Below are positions 9,495 through 18,150 of a stretch of DNA of 64,000 bases, piece after piece (the stretch's first letter is position 1; each line of letters starts with the position of its first letter). This DNA comes from an uncultured Oscillospiraceae bacterium (GTDB taxonomy: Bacteria > Bacillota > Clostridia > Oscillospirales > Ruminococcaceae). Under the pieces are notes generated by a model, which was given only the letters and a program-made list of their open reading frames with translations, was not told where the DNA came from and did not search any database. The stretch is taken from positions 50,312 to 114,311 of the forward strand of contig CAKSAY010000003.1 in the NCBI GenBank assembly GCA_934438055.1. The letters are read 5' to 3'. The position numbers and the translations under genes were made by a program.

Positions 9495-9685
9495 AGAAAT
9501 AAGACTTTGCCTGATGTGCAACAGAATGTTTTCTATCTCGCCAAAGATGCACTCCCTGTGTGGGTAAGTCATGAATCAACCATTAGAGATTCCACGGTTT
9601 TGATGAGAAATTTGGCTTTGGGCACAAGTCTGTGTTTGTATAGAAACAATACATGCTTTGTTTTATGATAGAAAGGAAGTTTGCT

Positions 9686-11341
9686 ATGAGAAGCGATAAA
9701 ATGAAAGTTGGTGCTCAACGCGTTGCGCATCGTTCTTTGTTAAAGGCTTTAGGTATTACTGATTCCGAAATGAAACGGCCGTTCATAGCAGTGGTGAATG
9801 CGTGCAGCGACTATGTTCCTGGACATATGGACTTGGACAAAATTGGCGAAGCGGTCAAGGCGGGTGTTCGCAACGCGGGTGGCGTTCCTTTTGAGTTTCG
9901 AACGATTGGCGTGTGTGACGGTTTGGCTATGAACCACATTGGAATGAAGTATTCTTTAGCCTCGCGCGAGTTGATTGCCGATAGCATTGAGGTGATGCTC
10001 ACAGCGCATCCTTTAGATGGTGCAGTTTTTATTCCTAATTGTGATAAAATTGTCCCCGGCATGATGCTTGCCGCTTGTCGATTAAATATTCCCTCTATTT
10101 TTATTTCGGGAGGACCTATGGAACCCGGGCATTTTCTTGGAAAATCGATTGGTCTTTCAGAAACGTTCGAGGCAGTGGGTGCGCATTCTGCCGGAAAGAT
10201 TTCTGACGAGGAGCTTAAATGCTATGAGGACAACGCCTGTCCCACCTGTGGCTCCTGTTCGGGAATGTATACGGCAAACTCTATGAACTGTTTGGTGGAG
10301 GCGTTGGGGATGTCTTTGCCCGGCGGGGGAACCGCTTCTGCTGTTTCTTCTCGTCGCCGCCGTTTGGCAAAGGAGACCGGCGAGCGCATTTTGGCATTGG
10401 TGGAGCAAAACCTTTGTCCGAGAGATATTTTAACATTGGATGCGTTTAAAAATGCCATTGCAACTGATATGGCTATGGGGTGCTCTACTAACACCGTTTT
10501 GCACCTTTTGGCAATTGCGCATGAGGCCGGTGTTGCAGTTGATTTGGATTTGTTTGACAAAATGAGCCGGGAGATTCCGCAGCTGTGCAAGCTCAACCCG
10601 GCCAGTTCAATATTTATTCAGAATTTAGACGCTGTGGGCGGTGTGCAGGCAGTGATGAAAGAGCTTGCAAACGGGGGATTTATGCATTCTCAGGCAGAGA
10701 CGGTGACCGGCTGTGCTAAGGAGCGTTTCCAAAAGGCTTCTCATGCGGACGGAGAAGTTTTGCACACGCTTGATAATCCCGTGAGCAGAGCGGGAGGGAT
10801 TGCCGTTTTGCGGGGGAATTTGGCAGAGGATGGCGCTGTTGTGAAGCAGGGAGCCGTTGTGCCCGCTATGCTGGTGCATGAGGGGCCTGCTAAGGTGTTT
10901 GACAGTGAGGAAGAAGCTGACGAGGCTATTTTGGCTGGAAAAATTCAGGCGGGTGATGTGGTTGTTATTCGTTATGAGGGGCCTAAGGGCGGACCCGGTA
11001 TGCGCGAAATGCTTGCGCCGACTGCTAATATTATAGGAATGGGACTTGGCGAGACGGTTGCGCTGATCACGGACGGTCGTTTTTCAGGTGCAACAAGAGG
11101 CGCCTGCATTGGTCACGTTTCTCCTGAAGCGGCTGCCGGCGGCGTGATTGGTTTGGTGCAGGATGGAGATACAATTCAAATCGACATTCCCAATCGTACG
11201 CTTGTTTTGAAGGTGGATGAAAAAGAACTTGCCAAGCGTAAAGAAAAGTTTGTGCCAAAACAGCAGGCATTAAGCGGTTATATTAAGCGCTATGCACACC
11301 ATGTAACATCCGGTTCTACCGGAGCTGTTTTTGAAGACTAG
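9686..11341 (+). CDS. ilvD: Dihydroxy-acid dehydratase IlvD
   Basis: The 551-residue enzyme dehydrates 2,3-dihydroxy acids to 2-keto acids in isoleucine, valine and pantothenate synthesis. Diagnostic parts are CDGLAMNHIGMKYSLASREL, the iron-sulfur cysteines in PNCDKIVPGMM and CPTCGSCSGMYTANSMN, and late TDGRFSGATRGACIGH. Length is normal. The ATG at 9686 has AAGGA nine bases upstream and begins MRSDKMKVG, as the family does. No other ilv or leu gene is in the window. Its stop lies just before the dCMP deaminase ribosome site, so the two are probably co-transcribed. Confidence 0.97.
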   Translation: MRSDKMKVGAQRVAHRSLLKALGITDSEMKRPFIAVVNACSDYVPGHMDLDKIGEAVKAGVRNAGGVPFEFRTIGVCDGLAMNHIGMKYSLASRELIADSIEVMLTAHPLDGAVFIPNCDKIVPGMMLAACRLNIPSIFISGGPMEPGHFLGKSIGLSETFEAVGAHSAGKISDEELKCYEDNACPTCGSCSGMYTANSMNCLVEALGMSLPGGGTASAVSSRRRRLAKETGERILALVEQNLCPRDILTLDAFKNAIATDMAMGCSTNTVLHLLAIAHEAGVAVDLDLFDKMSREIPQLCKLNPASSIFIQNLDAVGGVQAVMKELANGGFMHSQAETVTGCAKERFQKASHADGEVLHTLDNPVSRAGGIAVLRGNLAEDGAVVKQGAVVPAMLVHEGPAKVFDSEEEADEAILAGKIQAGDVVVIRYEGPKGGPGMREMLAPTANIIGMGLGETVALITDGRFSGATRGACIGHVSPEAAAGGVIGLVQDGDTIQIDIPNRTLVLKVDEKELAKRKEKFVPKQQALSGYIKRYAHHVTSGSTGAVFED

Positions 11342-11363
11342 GGTTGACCGGGAGGAATGGCAG

Positions 11364-11840
11364 ATGAAACGGGAAGATTATCTATCATGGGATGAGTATT
11401 TTATGGGAATTGCAATGCTTTCAGCGCAGAGAAGCAAGGATCCTAACACGCAGGTTGGTGCCTGCATTGTTTCAACCGATAATCATATCATTTCGTTGGG
11501 ATATAATGGTATGCCTGTTGGCTGCCATGATGATGAAATGCCATGGCAAAACGAGGGGGATTTTTTAAATACAAAATATCCTTTTGTTTGCCATGCGGAG
11601 CTCAACGCGATTCTTAACAGTGACCGGAATCTGCGGGGAGCAAAAATCTATACTACATTGTTTCCCTGCAATGAATGCGCTAAGGCGATTATTCAGGTGG
11701 GTGTTACAGCAGTGATTTATCTTTCGGATAAATATGCACATTCGGAAAACGTACGTGCTTCTAAACAGATGTTTGATAGAGCTAAGGTGTCTTATCACCC
11801 TTATGTGAAGCAGGATCGTGCGTTGACTTTACATTTGTGA
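11364..11840 (+). CDS. Deoxycytidylate deaminase
   Basis: The 158-residue protein is a ComEB-type dCMP deaminase, which makes dUMP from dCMP for thymidylate synthesis. It shows the zinc motif CHAELNAIL and the pair FPCNECAKAI, preceded by RSKDPNTQVGACIV. It begins MKREDYLSWDEYFMGIA; ATG 11364 has GGGAGG upstream. It follows ilvD with a 22-base gap and a terminator lies 60 bases behind it. Confidence 0.94.
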   Translation: MKREDYLSWDEYFMGIAMLSAQRSKDPNTQVGACIVSTDNHIISLGYNGMPVGCHDDEMPWQNEGDFLNTKYPFVCHAELNAILNSDRNLRGAKIYTTLFPCNECAKAIIQVGVTAVIYLSDKYAHSENVRASKQMFDRAKVSYHPYVKQDRALTLHL

Positions 11841-11899
11841 CAAGAGGACGGCTAGCGCCTTTTTGATGGAAGATGCTAAATGTATGATATAAAATTTAG

Positions 11900-11930
11900 G
11901 CTGCGGGTAACCGCAGCTTTTTATTTTTCA
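11900..11930 (+). terminator. Rho-independent terminator after dCMP deaminase
   Basis: GCTGCGG-GTAA-CCGCAGC followed by TTTTTATTTTT. The rest of 11841-12177 contains only the promoter for the next gene. Confidence 0.9.
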
Positions 11931-12117
11931 GGGCGGTTTGTGTAGGAAGAGTGGGATTCACGACGATTTAGAGAAACGGCAAACAGAGAAAAGCAGATTC
12001 TCTCTAGAAAGTCGCTGTTTGAGGGCAGAGAGATTTTGTGGCAAAACAGAGCGATTTCATAGCGGCATCAGGATGGATTTGGTTTAAAGATTAAGATGAA
12101 AATTATCCTCTGCATTC

Positions 12118-12146
12118 TTGTAATAGAAAGGGGATTATGTTATACT
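12118..12146 (+). promoter_or_regulatory. Promoter of the lipoprotein/two-component operon
   Basis: TTGTAA and TATACT with 17 bases between, 31 bases before the lipoprotein start. Confidence 0.65.
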
Positions 12147-12177
12147 AATCTTATCTATCGAAAGCGTGGGAAAGGTT

Positions 12178-13557
12178 ATGTTCAGAAGAATATTATTGCT
12201 GCTGCTGGTTGGAGCGGTTTGCCTAACCGGCTGTGGTTGTGACTATATTAACACAAGCCTGGACACTTTGATTACTCCACCGAGCATGAATGAACAGCAG
12301 GCAGAGATTTTAAAGGCGCTTGATGCTTCGCTGCAAAAAGACGAGACGATTACTTTGGAGTATCCTGAAAATGGAAATTATCGTTCTGCCGTGATCATCT
12401 ATGACATTGATGAAGAGCCAACTGACGAGGCGATCGTGTTTTATAACAGCAGTGTTGAGTCCACTTTGGGAGAGACGGGGCTGCGCATTTGTCTGCTCGA
12501 TCAGTTTGAAGACGGTTGGAGAGCAATTTGGAATCTTCCGGGGCCCGGAGAAGATGTGGATAAGGTCTTGTTTTTTACAGATAATCAGACAGGTGAAAAA
12601 TTTGTGATCATTGGTTTTTCAACGGAAAAACAGATGCAAAAATCCTATATGATTTATCGCTATAAAGATGGCGTTTTTGAACAGGTTTACACCGCACCTT
12701 ATCAGATGCTGGAGGTGTTTGACATCACCAACGACGGGATTGACGATATTATCACCATCGCTTATAAAGAAGAGCCTAAAAATAAGAACACTGTGCAGAC
12801 TGATTCGCCACAGCAGACAAATGCTTATGTGGTGAACTATCAAAACGGAGTTTTTACGCTCATTGATCAAACGCAGATGGCGGGCAAGGCGGTGAATTAC
12901 AACAATGTTGTTAAGGACAGGACTTCCTTTGGAAAGCCGGCGCTTTTTTTAGACGAGCAGATTTCTAAAAGCACCTATGCCACTGAAATTCTCACTTGTG
13001 AAAATGGGCATCTTAAAAATTTGATTGTGCACGACGATGTGAATCTGTTTGAGCAGACGTTGAGAACGCAGGTGCCCATTAGCTATGATTTTAATAAGGA
13101 TTCTATCACGGAGATTCCCTGCACGGAGTTTTTTCCGGGTTATAGCGAAATGAGCGAAAATCCACTCTATTTAACAAAGTGGTATCAGCTTCATGACAAT
13201 GTTTTGGTGCAGACGGGGATTTCGTATGTGAACTATTCTCAAGGTTTTGGATTTTTATTGCCTGATGATTGGGAAGGAAAGGTGAGTGCGAAACAGACCG
13301 TGCAGGATGATGAAGTCACCTTTTTCCTGTTTGATGGTTTGATTGAGGATGATAGTCAGAAAATTTTATCCATCCGCACAGATACGCTCAATAATATTCG
13401 TACGAATGGAGTGCCGGATGGCTATTTTGAGATTATGACCATTGGCCAGGTTGTCTATCTTGCGAAGCAGCATGTTGACAAAACAAATCCCTTTTATTTG
13501 TCTAACCGAGAGATTCAAGATCGGTTTGTGGAAATGCATGTGAGCTTGCAGCAGTGA
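12178..13557 (+). CDS. Predicted lipoprotein, first gene of a two-component operon
   Basis: The 459-residue protein has a short signal peptide and the lipobox LTGC at about residues 17-20, so it should be lipid-anchored on the outer face of the membrane. The rest has no family I can name with certainty. It contains acidic FG-GAP/VCBS-like pieces (VFDITNDGIDDIITIAY and YDFNKDSITEIPC) that suggest a beta-propeller-like fold. ATG 12178 is preferred to a GTG four codons earlier because AAAGG lies just before it. Its stop is 13 bases before the response regulator, so it may act as an extracytoplasmic partner of the kinase; that is inference. Confidence 0.75.
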   Translation: MFRRILLLLLVGAVCLTGCGCDYINTSLDTLITPPSMNEQQAEILKALDASLQKDETITLEYPENGNYRSAVIIYDIDEEPTDEAIVFYNSSVESTLGETGLRICLLDQFEDGWRAIWNLPGPGEDVDKVLFFTDNQTGEKFVIIGFSTEKQMQKSYMIYRYKDGVFEQVYTAPYQMLEVFDITNDGIDDIITIAYKEEPKNKNTVQTDSPQQTNAYVVNYQNGVFTLIDQTQMAGKAVNYNNVVKDRTSFGKPALFLDEQISKSTYATEILTCENGHLKNLIVHDDVNLFEQTLRTQVPISYDFNKDSITEIPCTEFFPGYSEMSENPLYLTKWYQLHDNVLVQTGISYVNYSQGFGFLLPDDWEGKVSAKQTVQDDEVTFFLFDGLIEDDSQKILSIRTDTLNNIRTNGVPDGYFEIMTIGQVVYLAKQHVDKTNPFYLSNREIQDRFVEMHVSLQQ

Positions 13558-13570
13558 GGGAGGAAAGAAA

Positions 13571-14266
13571 ATGAAAAGAATTTTAGTTTGTGAGGACGAG
13601 GACGCTATTCGCGATTTTGTTGTCATCAATCTAGAACGTTCGGGATATTCTGTTGAGGATGTTGCTTCAGGAGAGGATGCTCTGGAGGTCTTTGACAGGC
13701 AGGGTGGTAACTTTGACATTGCTCTGCTTGACATTATGATGCCCGGAATAGACGGCTTTACAGTTTGCAAAGAGCTTCGAGCGCGCAGCAGCAGATTGGG
13801 TATTATTATGCTGACGGCAAAAACGCAGGAGATGGATAAAGTGCGCGGGCTGATGTTGGGCGCTGACGATTATGTTGCCAAACCTTTTTCGCCATCTGAA
13901 TTGGTTGCCCGTGTTGATGCTGTTTATCGGCGGGTGACAATGCTCGAAGAGCGTTTGCAGCAAAATGATACAATCACGTCAGGACCGTTTATCCTTTGTC
14001 CCAAGAGTCGAACGTTGACCAAGAACGGAGAGATGATTGATTTAACACAGGTTGAATACCAGATTATGGAGTTGTTTTTAAACAATCAAAACACGGCGTT
14101 GGAGAGGGCAACGATTTTAAGTCAGATTTGGGGAGAAAACTATTTTGGGGACGTTAAAATTGTGGATGTGAACATTCGCCGTCTGCGCATGAAGGTTGAA
14201 GATACGCCGTCTTCGCCGAAATATATTATGACCATTTGGGGATTTGGATATAAATGGAATGCCTAA
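13571..14266 (+). CDS. OmpR/PhoB-type response regulator
   Basis: The 231-residue protein has a receiver domain (acidic pair CEDED near residue 7, phospho-Asp in LLDIMMPG near residue 54, Lys in YVAKPF) and a C-terminal winged-helix domain ending TIWGFGYKWNA. It should bind DNA after phosphorylation by the kinase encoded next. GGGAGGAAAG precedes the ATG. The target genes are not visible here. Confidence 0.93.
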   Translation: MKRILVCEDEDAIRDFVVINLERSGYSVEDVASGEDALEVFDRQGGNFDIALLDIMMPGIDGFTVCKELRARSSRLGIIMLTAKTQEMDKVRGLMLGADDYVAKPFSPSELVARVDAVYRRVTMLEERLQQNDTITSGPFILCPKSRTLTKNGEMIDLTQVEYQIMELFLNNQNTALERATILSQIWGENYFGDVKIVDVNIRRLRMKVEDTPSSPKYIMTIWGFGYKWNA

Positions 14267-14445
14267 AAGAGTGAAGGTTGCTGCTGATTTGGCTATAGTG
14301 GATTTTATTGCTTTTGGATGAGTCTGCCCTGCATGAACTTTGTTTATTGTTTTTTTGATTTTTCTTTACAGCAGGCTCAAGTGCAGGAGAATTTTTGACT
14401 GGTTTGTTAAACAAAACGGTTGCGTCAGAGGAAGGGAGGATTAGC

Positions 14446-15903
14446 GTGGCAGTTAAGAGCATTACATGGCGCTGGATTTTAAACACGCTTGGGATTATCC
14501 TTTTGATTCTGATTTTAATAAACATTGGATTTGCCATGAGTATTTACAACTATTTTTATTCCAGTGCAAAGCAAATGCTTGTCTCGACCGCTACTTCTAA
14601 CTATAATCAGATTCAGCTTTATTCTACCGACAGCACCAAGAATATCAACAGCGAAATCAGGAATATGATTGAAAATTATGAAGATAGAGATCAGATTGAA
14701 ATGATGGCTATTGATTTTAACGGGAACATTTCTTACACCTCCAGCGGCTTTAGCGTTGAGGGGCAGAATCGTCCGCCTGACTATGTGCAGGCGCTTAATT
14801 CTTCTGACGGTTCCGGCTATTATGTAGGGCGTCTGGCTACGGGCGAAAAGATTATGGCGTATACGCAATTGGTTGTTGTGACCAACAATGAATTTTCTGC
14901 GCTGCGCTACATTATCTCATTGGACACAATTGATCAGATGATTTTGCAGCTTGTTCTTCTTTTTATCGCTATCAGCGGATGCATTTTGATTCTCGTTGTG
15001 ATTTCCGGATCTTTTTTTGTGAAATCTATTGTGCACCCTGTTCGTGAAATTTCTTCAGCAGTGCGTCAAATTTCAGCCGGTGACATGAGTGTTCGTGTGA
15101 AACGACACACAGGAGATGAAATTGGTGAATTATGCACAGCGATTAACGAAATGGCGGATGAACTGGCCAATACCGATCAAATTAAAAATGAATTTATCTC
15201 AAGCGTTTCCCACGAACTGCGGACGCCGCTGACGGCAATTCAGGGCTGGAGCGAAACTATTTTGAGTGTGGGAATGGATGACCGCGAAACGATAAAAAAG
15301 GGAATGCGCGTGATTACTAAGGAGACGGAGCGGCTTTCCGGCATGGTGGAAGAACTGCTCGATTTTTCAAAATTGCAGGGTGGAAGCCTGAGGCTTGAGA
15401 AAGATAAAATGGATCTTCTTGCTGAGTTGGAAGAAGCTGTCTTGATTTACACAGAACGCGCTAAGAGAGATGGGAAGACGCTCATTTATGACGAGGTGAA
15501 TATGCTTCCTGTCATTTATGGAGACAAAAATCGTATTCGTCAGGTATTCATTAATATTATTGACAATGCTTTAAAATATTCCGATTCGGGGGATACGGTG
15601 CGAGTCGGCGTTTCGGTTCCCAATGAACAGCAGGTGGTTATCACTGTGACGGATACGGGTTGTGGCATTGCTAAAAAGGATTTGCCCCTTGTGAAAGAGA
15701 GGTTTTATAAAGCCAATTACACACGTCGCGGTTCGGGAATTGGGCTTGCTCTTGCAACTGAGATTGTGCAGATGCATGATGGAACGTTGACCATTGACAG
15801 CGTTGAGGGAGAGGGCACTATAGTGACAATAGCACTCCCGATTTATAAGGGAAACGTTGATAGAATTATTGAAACTTTTGACGAGCCATCGCAGGATTTT
15901 TAA
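14446..15903 (+). CDS. HAMP sensor histidine kinase
   Basis: The 485-residue membrane kinase has a first membrane segment at about residues 11-35, an extracellular sensor of about 140 residues, a second membrane segment (LLFIAISGCILILVVISGSFF), a HAMP linker, the HisKA motif SVSHELRTPLTAIQGW, and ATP-binding motifs (NIIDNALKYSDSG, TDTGCGIAKKDL, GSGIGLALATEIV). The start is GTG 14446, preceded by GGGAGG; this avoids an upstream extension without a ribosome site. The 179-base gap after the regulator holds no gene. The cognate pair with the response regulator is inferred from order. Confidence 0.93.
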   Translation: MAVKSITWRWILNTLGIILLILILINIGFAMSIYNYFYSSAKQMLVSTATSNYNQIQLYSTDSTKNINSEIRNMIENYEDRDQIEMMAIDFNGNISYTSSGFSVEGQNRPPDYVQALNSSDGSGYYVGRLATGEKIMAYTQLVVVTNNEFSALRYIISLDTIDQMILQLVLLFIAISGCILILVVISGSFFVKSIVHPVREISSAVRQISAGDMSVRVKRHTGDEIGELCTAINEMADELANTDQIKNEFISSVSHELRTPLTAIQGWSETILSVGMDDRETIKKGMRVITKETERLSGMVEELLDFSKLQGGSLRLEKDKMDLLAELEEAVLIYTERAKRDGKTLIYDEVNMLPVIYGDKNRIRQVFINIIDNALKYSDSGDTVRVGVSVPNEQQVVITVTDTGCGIAKKDLPLVKERFYKANYTRRGSGIGLALATEIVQMHDGTLTIDSVEGEGTIVTIALPIYKGNVDRIIETFDEPSQDF

Positions 15904-16226
15904 AGCCGGATGTATGCTTTTAACGTGTAGTTTAAGATGTGGATTGGTGGCATAGAAAGACTTTATTAGGCATTATTTTTTATGCGCGGTGGAATGTGAG
16001 AGAGAAAACATTGATGTGGCAACAGGGCTTGCTTGTCCTCTTGTGCTACATAACAGAGAGAAAGTTTTGCAAACCGGATGTGTTGTTTATTTAGTAAGGC
16101 GCTTGTGTTGGGCTGGAAGTTACTCTGTCTGTTTCAACACATTGGAGATGCGTTTTCAACAAAGGTTTTAATGCGGAGTTATCAAACAATTATTTGAATG
16201 CAATCATAGAAGAAAGGAAACGATTC
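15904..16226 (+). other. Intergenic stretch, nothing recognised
   Basis: Between the kinase and yqhQ I see no gene, convincing terminator or consensus promoter. Confidence 0.5.
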
Positions 16227-17165
16227 ATGAAAGAGAAGGCAGTTAGAAAAAGCAAAATAGGCGGGCAGGCCTTGATTGAGGGCATCATGATGCGGGGGCT
16301 TGATAAGGTTTCTATGGCAGTGCGTCTTCCCAGCGGTGAAATTGATTTGGAGAGCTGGCCGGTTGGTGATTTAGCAAATCCTGCATGGTATCGCAAGCTG
16401 CCCATTGTCAGGGGATGTGTGAACTTGGTGGAGTCTTTAATTTTGGGCTTTAAATGTCTGATGAAGTCGGCCGAAAAGGCCGGCGTTGTGGAGGAAGAAG
16501 AGGAAGATAAAGAGCCGAGTGCTTTGGAAAGATGGCTTGGTGAGAATTTGTTTCAAATTGCGGGAATTTTGGGGATTGTTTTGGGTGTAATTCTCTGCGT
16601 GGTGATTTTTGCCTTTATTCCCTCTATTCTTGTCAAGGCTTTGGGACTTCTTGCTCCTATTGAAGGTTTGCAAACCATTCTGGAGGGCGTGATTAAAATC
16701 GCCATTTTTGTGGGTTATCTTTGGCTGATTTCTAGAATGAAAGACATTAAAACCACTTTTGAATACCATGGCGCTGAGCACAAAACAATTGCCTGCTATG
16801 AAGCGGGAGATGAGCTGATTCCCGCGAATGTGAAGAAGTATTCTCGTCTGCATCCCCGCTGTGGCACAAGTTTTTTGCTCATTGTTCTCATTGTCAGCAT
16901 TTTTGTCTTCTCTATTGTCACATGGGAGAACTTGATGCTGCGTGTGATTTTAAAGGTGTTGCTTCTTCCATTAGTGGTGGGCATCTCTTATGAGATCATT
17001 CGTTTGGCCGGTCGGTATGATAATCCATTCACTCATGCGCTGTCTACCCCCGGTTTGTGGCTACAGCATTTGACAACCAGAGAGCCGGATGAAAAACAGA
17101 TTGAGGTGGCTATTCAAGCGTTATCGGATGTTATCCCTGATGATTTGGAGAAAGATCAGTGGTGA
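16227..17165 (+). CDS. DUF1385 membrane protein YqhQ
   Basis: The 312-residue protein begins with the conserved KIGGQALIEGIMMRGLDKVSMAVR (split around residue 10-30) and contains the family hallmark EYHGAEHKTIACYEAGDEL. Membrane segments lie near residues 108-145 and in the C-terminal half (TSFLLIVLIVSIFVFSIV and the following block). Function of YqhQ/DUF1385 is not established. In clostridia it is commonly encoded just before prfA/prmC, and here its stop overlaps the prmC start. ATG 16227 has GAAAGGA upstream. Confidence 0.92.
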   Translation: MKEKAVRKSKIGGQALIEGIMMRGLDKVSMAVRLPSGEIDLESWPVGDLANPAWYRKLPIVRGCVNLVESLILGFKCLMKSAEKAGVVEEEEEDKEPSALERWLGENLFQIAGILGIVLGVILCVVIFAFIPSILVKALGLLAPIEGLQTILEGVIKIAIFVGYLWLISRMKDIKTTFEYHGAEHKTIACYEAGDELIPANVKKYSRLHPRCGTSFLLIVLIVSIFVFSIVTWENLMLRVILKVLLLPLVVGISYEIIRLAGRYDNPFTHALSTPGLWLQHLTTREPDEKQIEVAIQALSDVIPDDLEKDQW

Positions 17166-18001
17166 CAGATTATCGAAAGCGTCTTATGCAGTTTTTAGAA
17201 GACGGGGGAATTTCAGACGCGCGGTTTGAAGCGGATTGCATTCTCAAAAGTGTGCTTGGTTGCACACAGGCAGAGCTTTTGATGGGGGCGACTCTTTCGC
17301 AGGAGAGCCAATGGCAGGATTGCATGGCGATTGCACAGGAGAGGGTGAGACGGGTTCCTCTGCAATATCTTCTCAAGGAGTGGGAATTTTATGGTTTTCC
17401 TTTTTTTGTGGGGGAGGGTGTGCTCATTCCTCGAGCCGACACAGAGGTGCTCTGCGAGACGGCCATTTCTCTGATTGGCGATCAAGCGGCCGTTGTCTTG
17501 GATTTATGCGCAGGCAGTGGGTGCATCACCGTGGCGGTGGGGCGCTTTTGCAAACAGGCTTCTCTGGTGGCAGTAGAGTGTTCTGCAAAGGCAATTCCCT
17601 ATCTGAAAGCGAATTTAAAGAGAAACCGCGTTGTAGCAGAAGTGATAGAAGCGGATGCAACTTTGCCGGAAACACAGGCTGTTTGTCCAAGGGCAGACTT
17701 TATTCTTTGCAACCCGCCCTATTTGACGGCTGAGGATATGTGTAGATTGCAGCCTGAGGTGACCTTTGAGCCGCCTATGGCGCTTTTTGGCGGTAATGAT
17801 GGTTTAGATTTTTATCGCATTCTATCTTCTTTATATAAAAGCAAGCTGCGGGCAGGCGGACGCATATTTTTTGAGATTGGCAGAGGTCAACACAAGCAGG
17901 TGGAGAAAATTCTTGTGCAAAACGGTTATGTTCAACCATGTGCGTATGAAGATTATAATCATATTGTTCGGGTGGTTTCCGCTGCTGTTCCCTCTAAATA
18001 A
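17159..18001 (+). CDS. prmC: Release factor glutamine N5-methyltransferase PrmC
   Basis: The 280-residue enzyme methylates the GGQ glutamine of release factors RF1 and RF2. It shows the N-terminal helical domain, the SAM motif VLDLCAGSGCITVAVGR at about residues 113-129 and the NPPY catalytic motif in ILCNPPYLTAEDM. It starts with GTG at 17159 (a second GTG follows at once) inside the end of yqhQ, with GGAG eight bases before, so translation is probably coupled. prfA, the usual partner, is not in the window. Confidence 0.95.
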   Translation: MVTDYRKRLMQFLEDGGISDARFEADCILKSVLGCTQAELLMGATLSQESQWQDCMAIAQERVRRVPLQYLLKEWEFYGFPFFVGEGVLIPRADTEVLCETAISLIGDQAAVVLDLCAGSGCITVAVGRFCKQASLVAVECSAKAIPYLKANLKRNRVVAEVIEADATLPETQAVCPRADFILCNPPYLTAEDMCRLQPEVTFEPPMALFGGNDGLDFYRILSSLYKSKLRAGGRIFFEIGRGQHKQVEKILVQNGYVQPCAYEDYNHIVRVVSAAVPSK

Positions 18002-18029
18002 ATCGGAATCTTAAGCGGCAAGCTGAGAC

Positions 18030-18058
18030 TTGAGATCGTGGTAAGAACGTGTTATGAT
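18030..18058 (+). promoter_or_regulatory. Promoter of recA
   Basis: TTGAGA and TATGAT are 17 bases apart, 93 bases before the recA start. GAACGTGTTATG overlaps the -10 and resembles half of a Gram-positive LexA box, but the second half (GTTC) is missing. Confidence 0.6.
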
Positions 18059-18150
18059 TATACAATAAAAGCGATAGTGATATATGCAATTGGGTTATGT
18101 GCATATCCGTGTGCATTATGTGGCAGAACGTGATATAAGGAGAAGCAATT

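Larger units (their letters stand above)
9102..9685 (+). other. Intergenic stretch between copA and ilvD
   Basis: No convincing gene. A weak hairpin (9157-9194) follows copA, and a strong promoter at 9466-9494 gives ilvD a leader of about 185 bases. I looked for a T-box (AGGGTGGNACCGCG) and did not find one. Confidence 0.6.

Noticed and set aside
9355..9567. Plus-strand frame of 70 codons overlapping the ilvD promoter
   Set aside because: No ribosome site, unusual composition, and the ilvD promoter lies inside it.
9200..9685. T-box riboswitch before ilvD
   Set aside because: The conserved T-box sequence is absent.
18040..18060. LexA box at recA
   Set aside because: Only the GAAC half is present; the GTTC half is missing.
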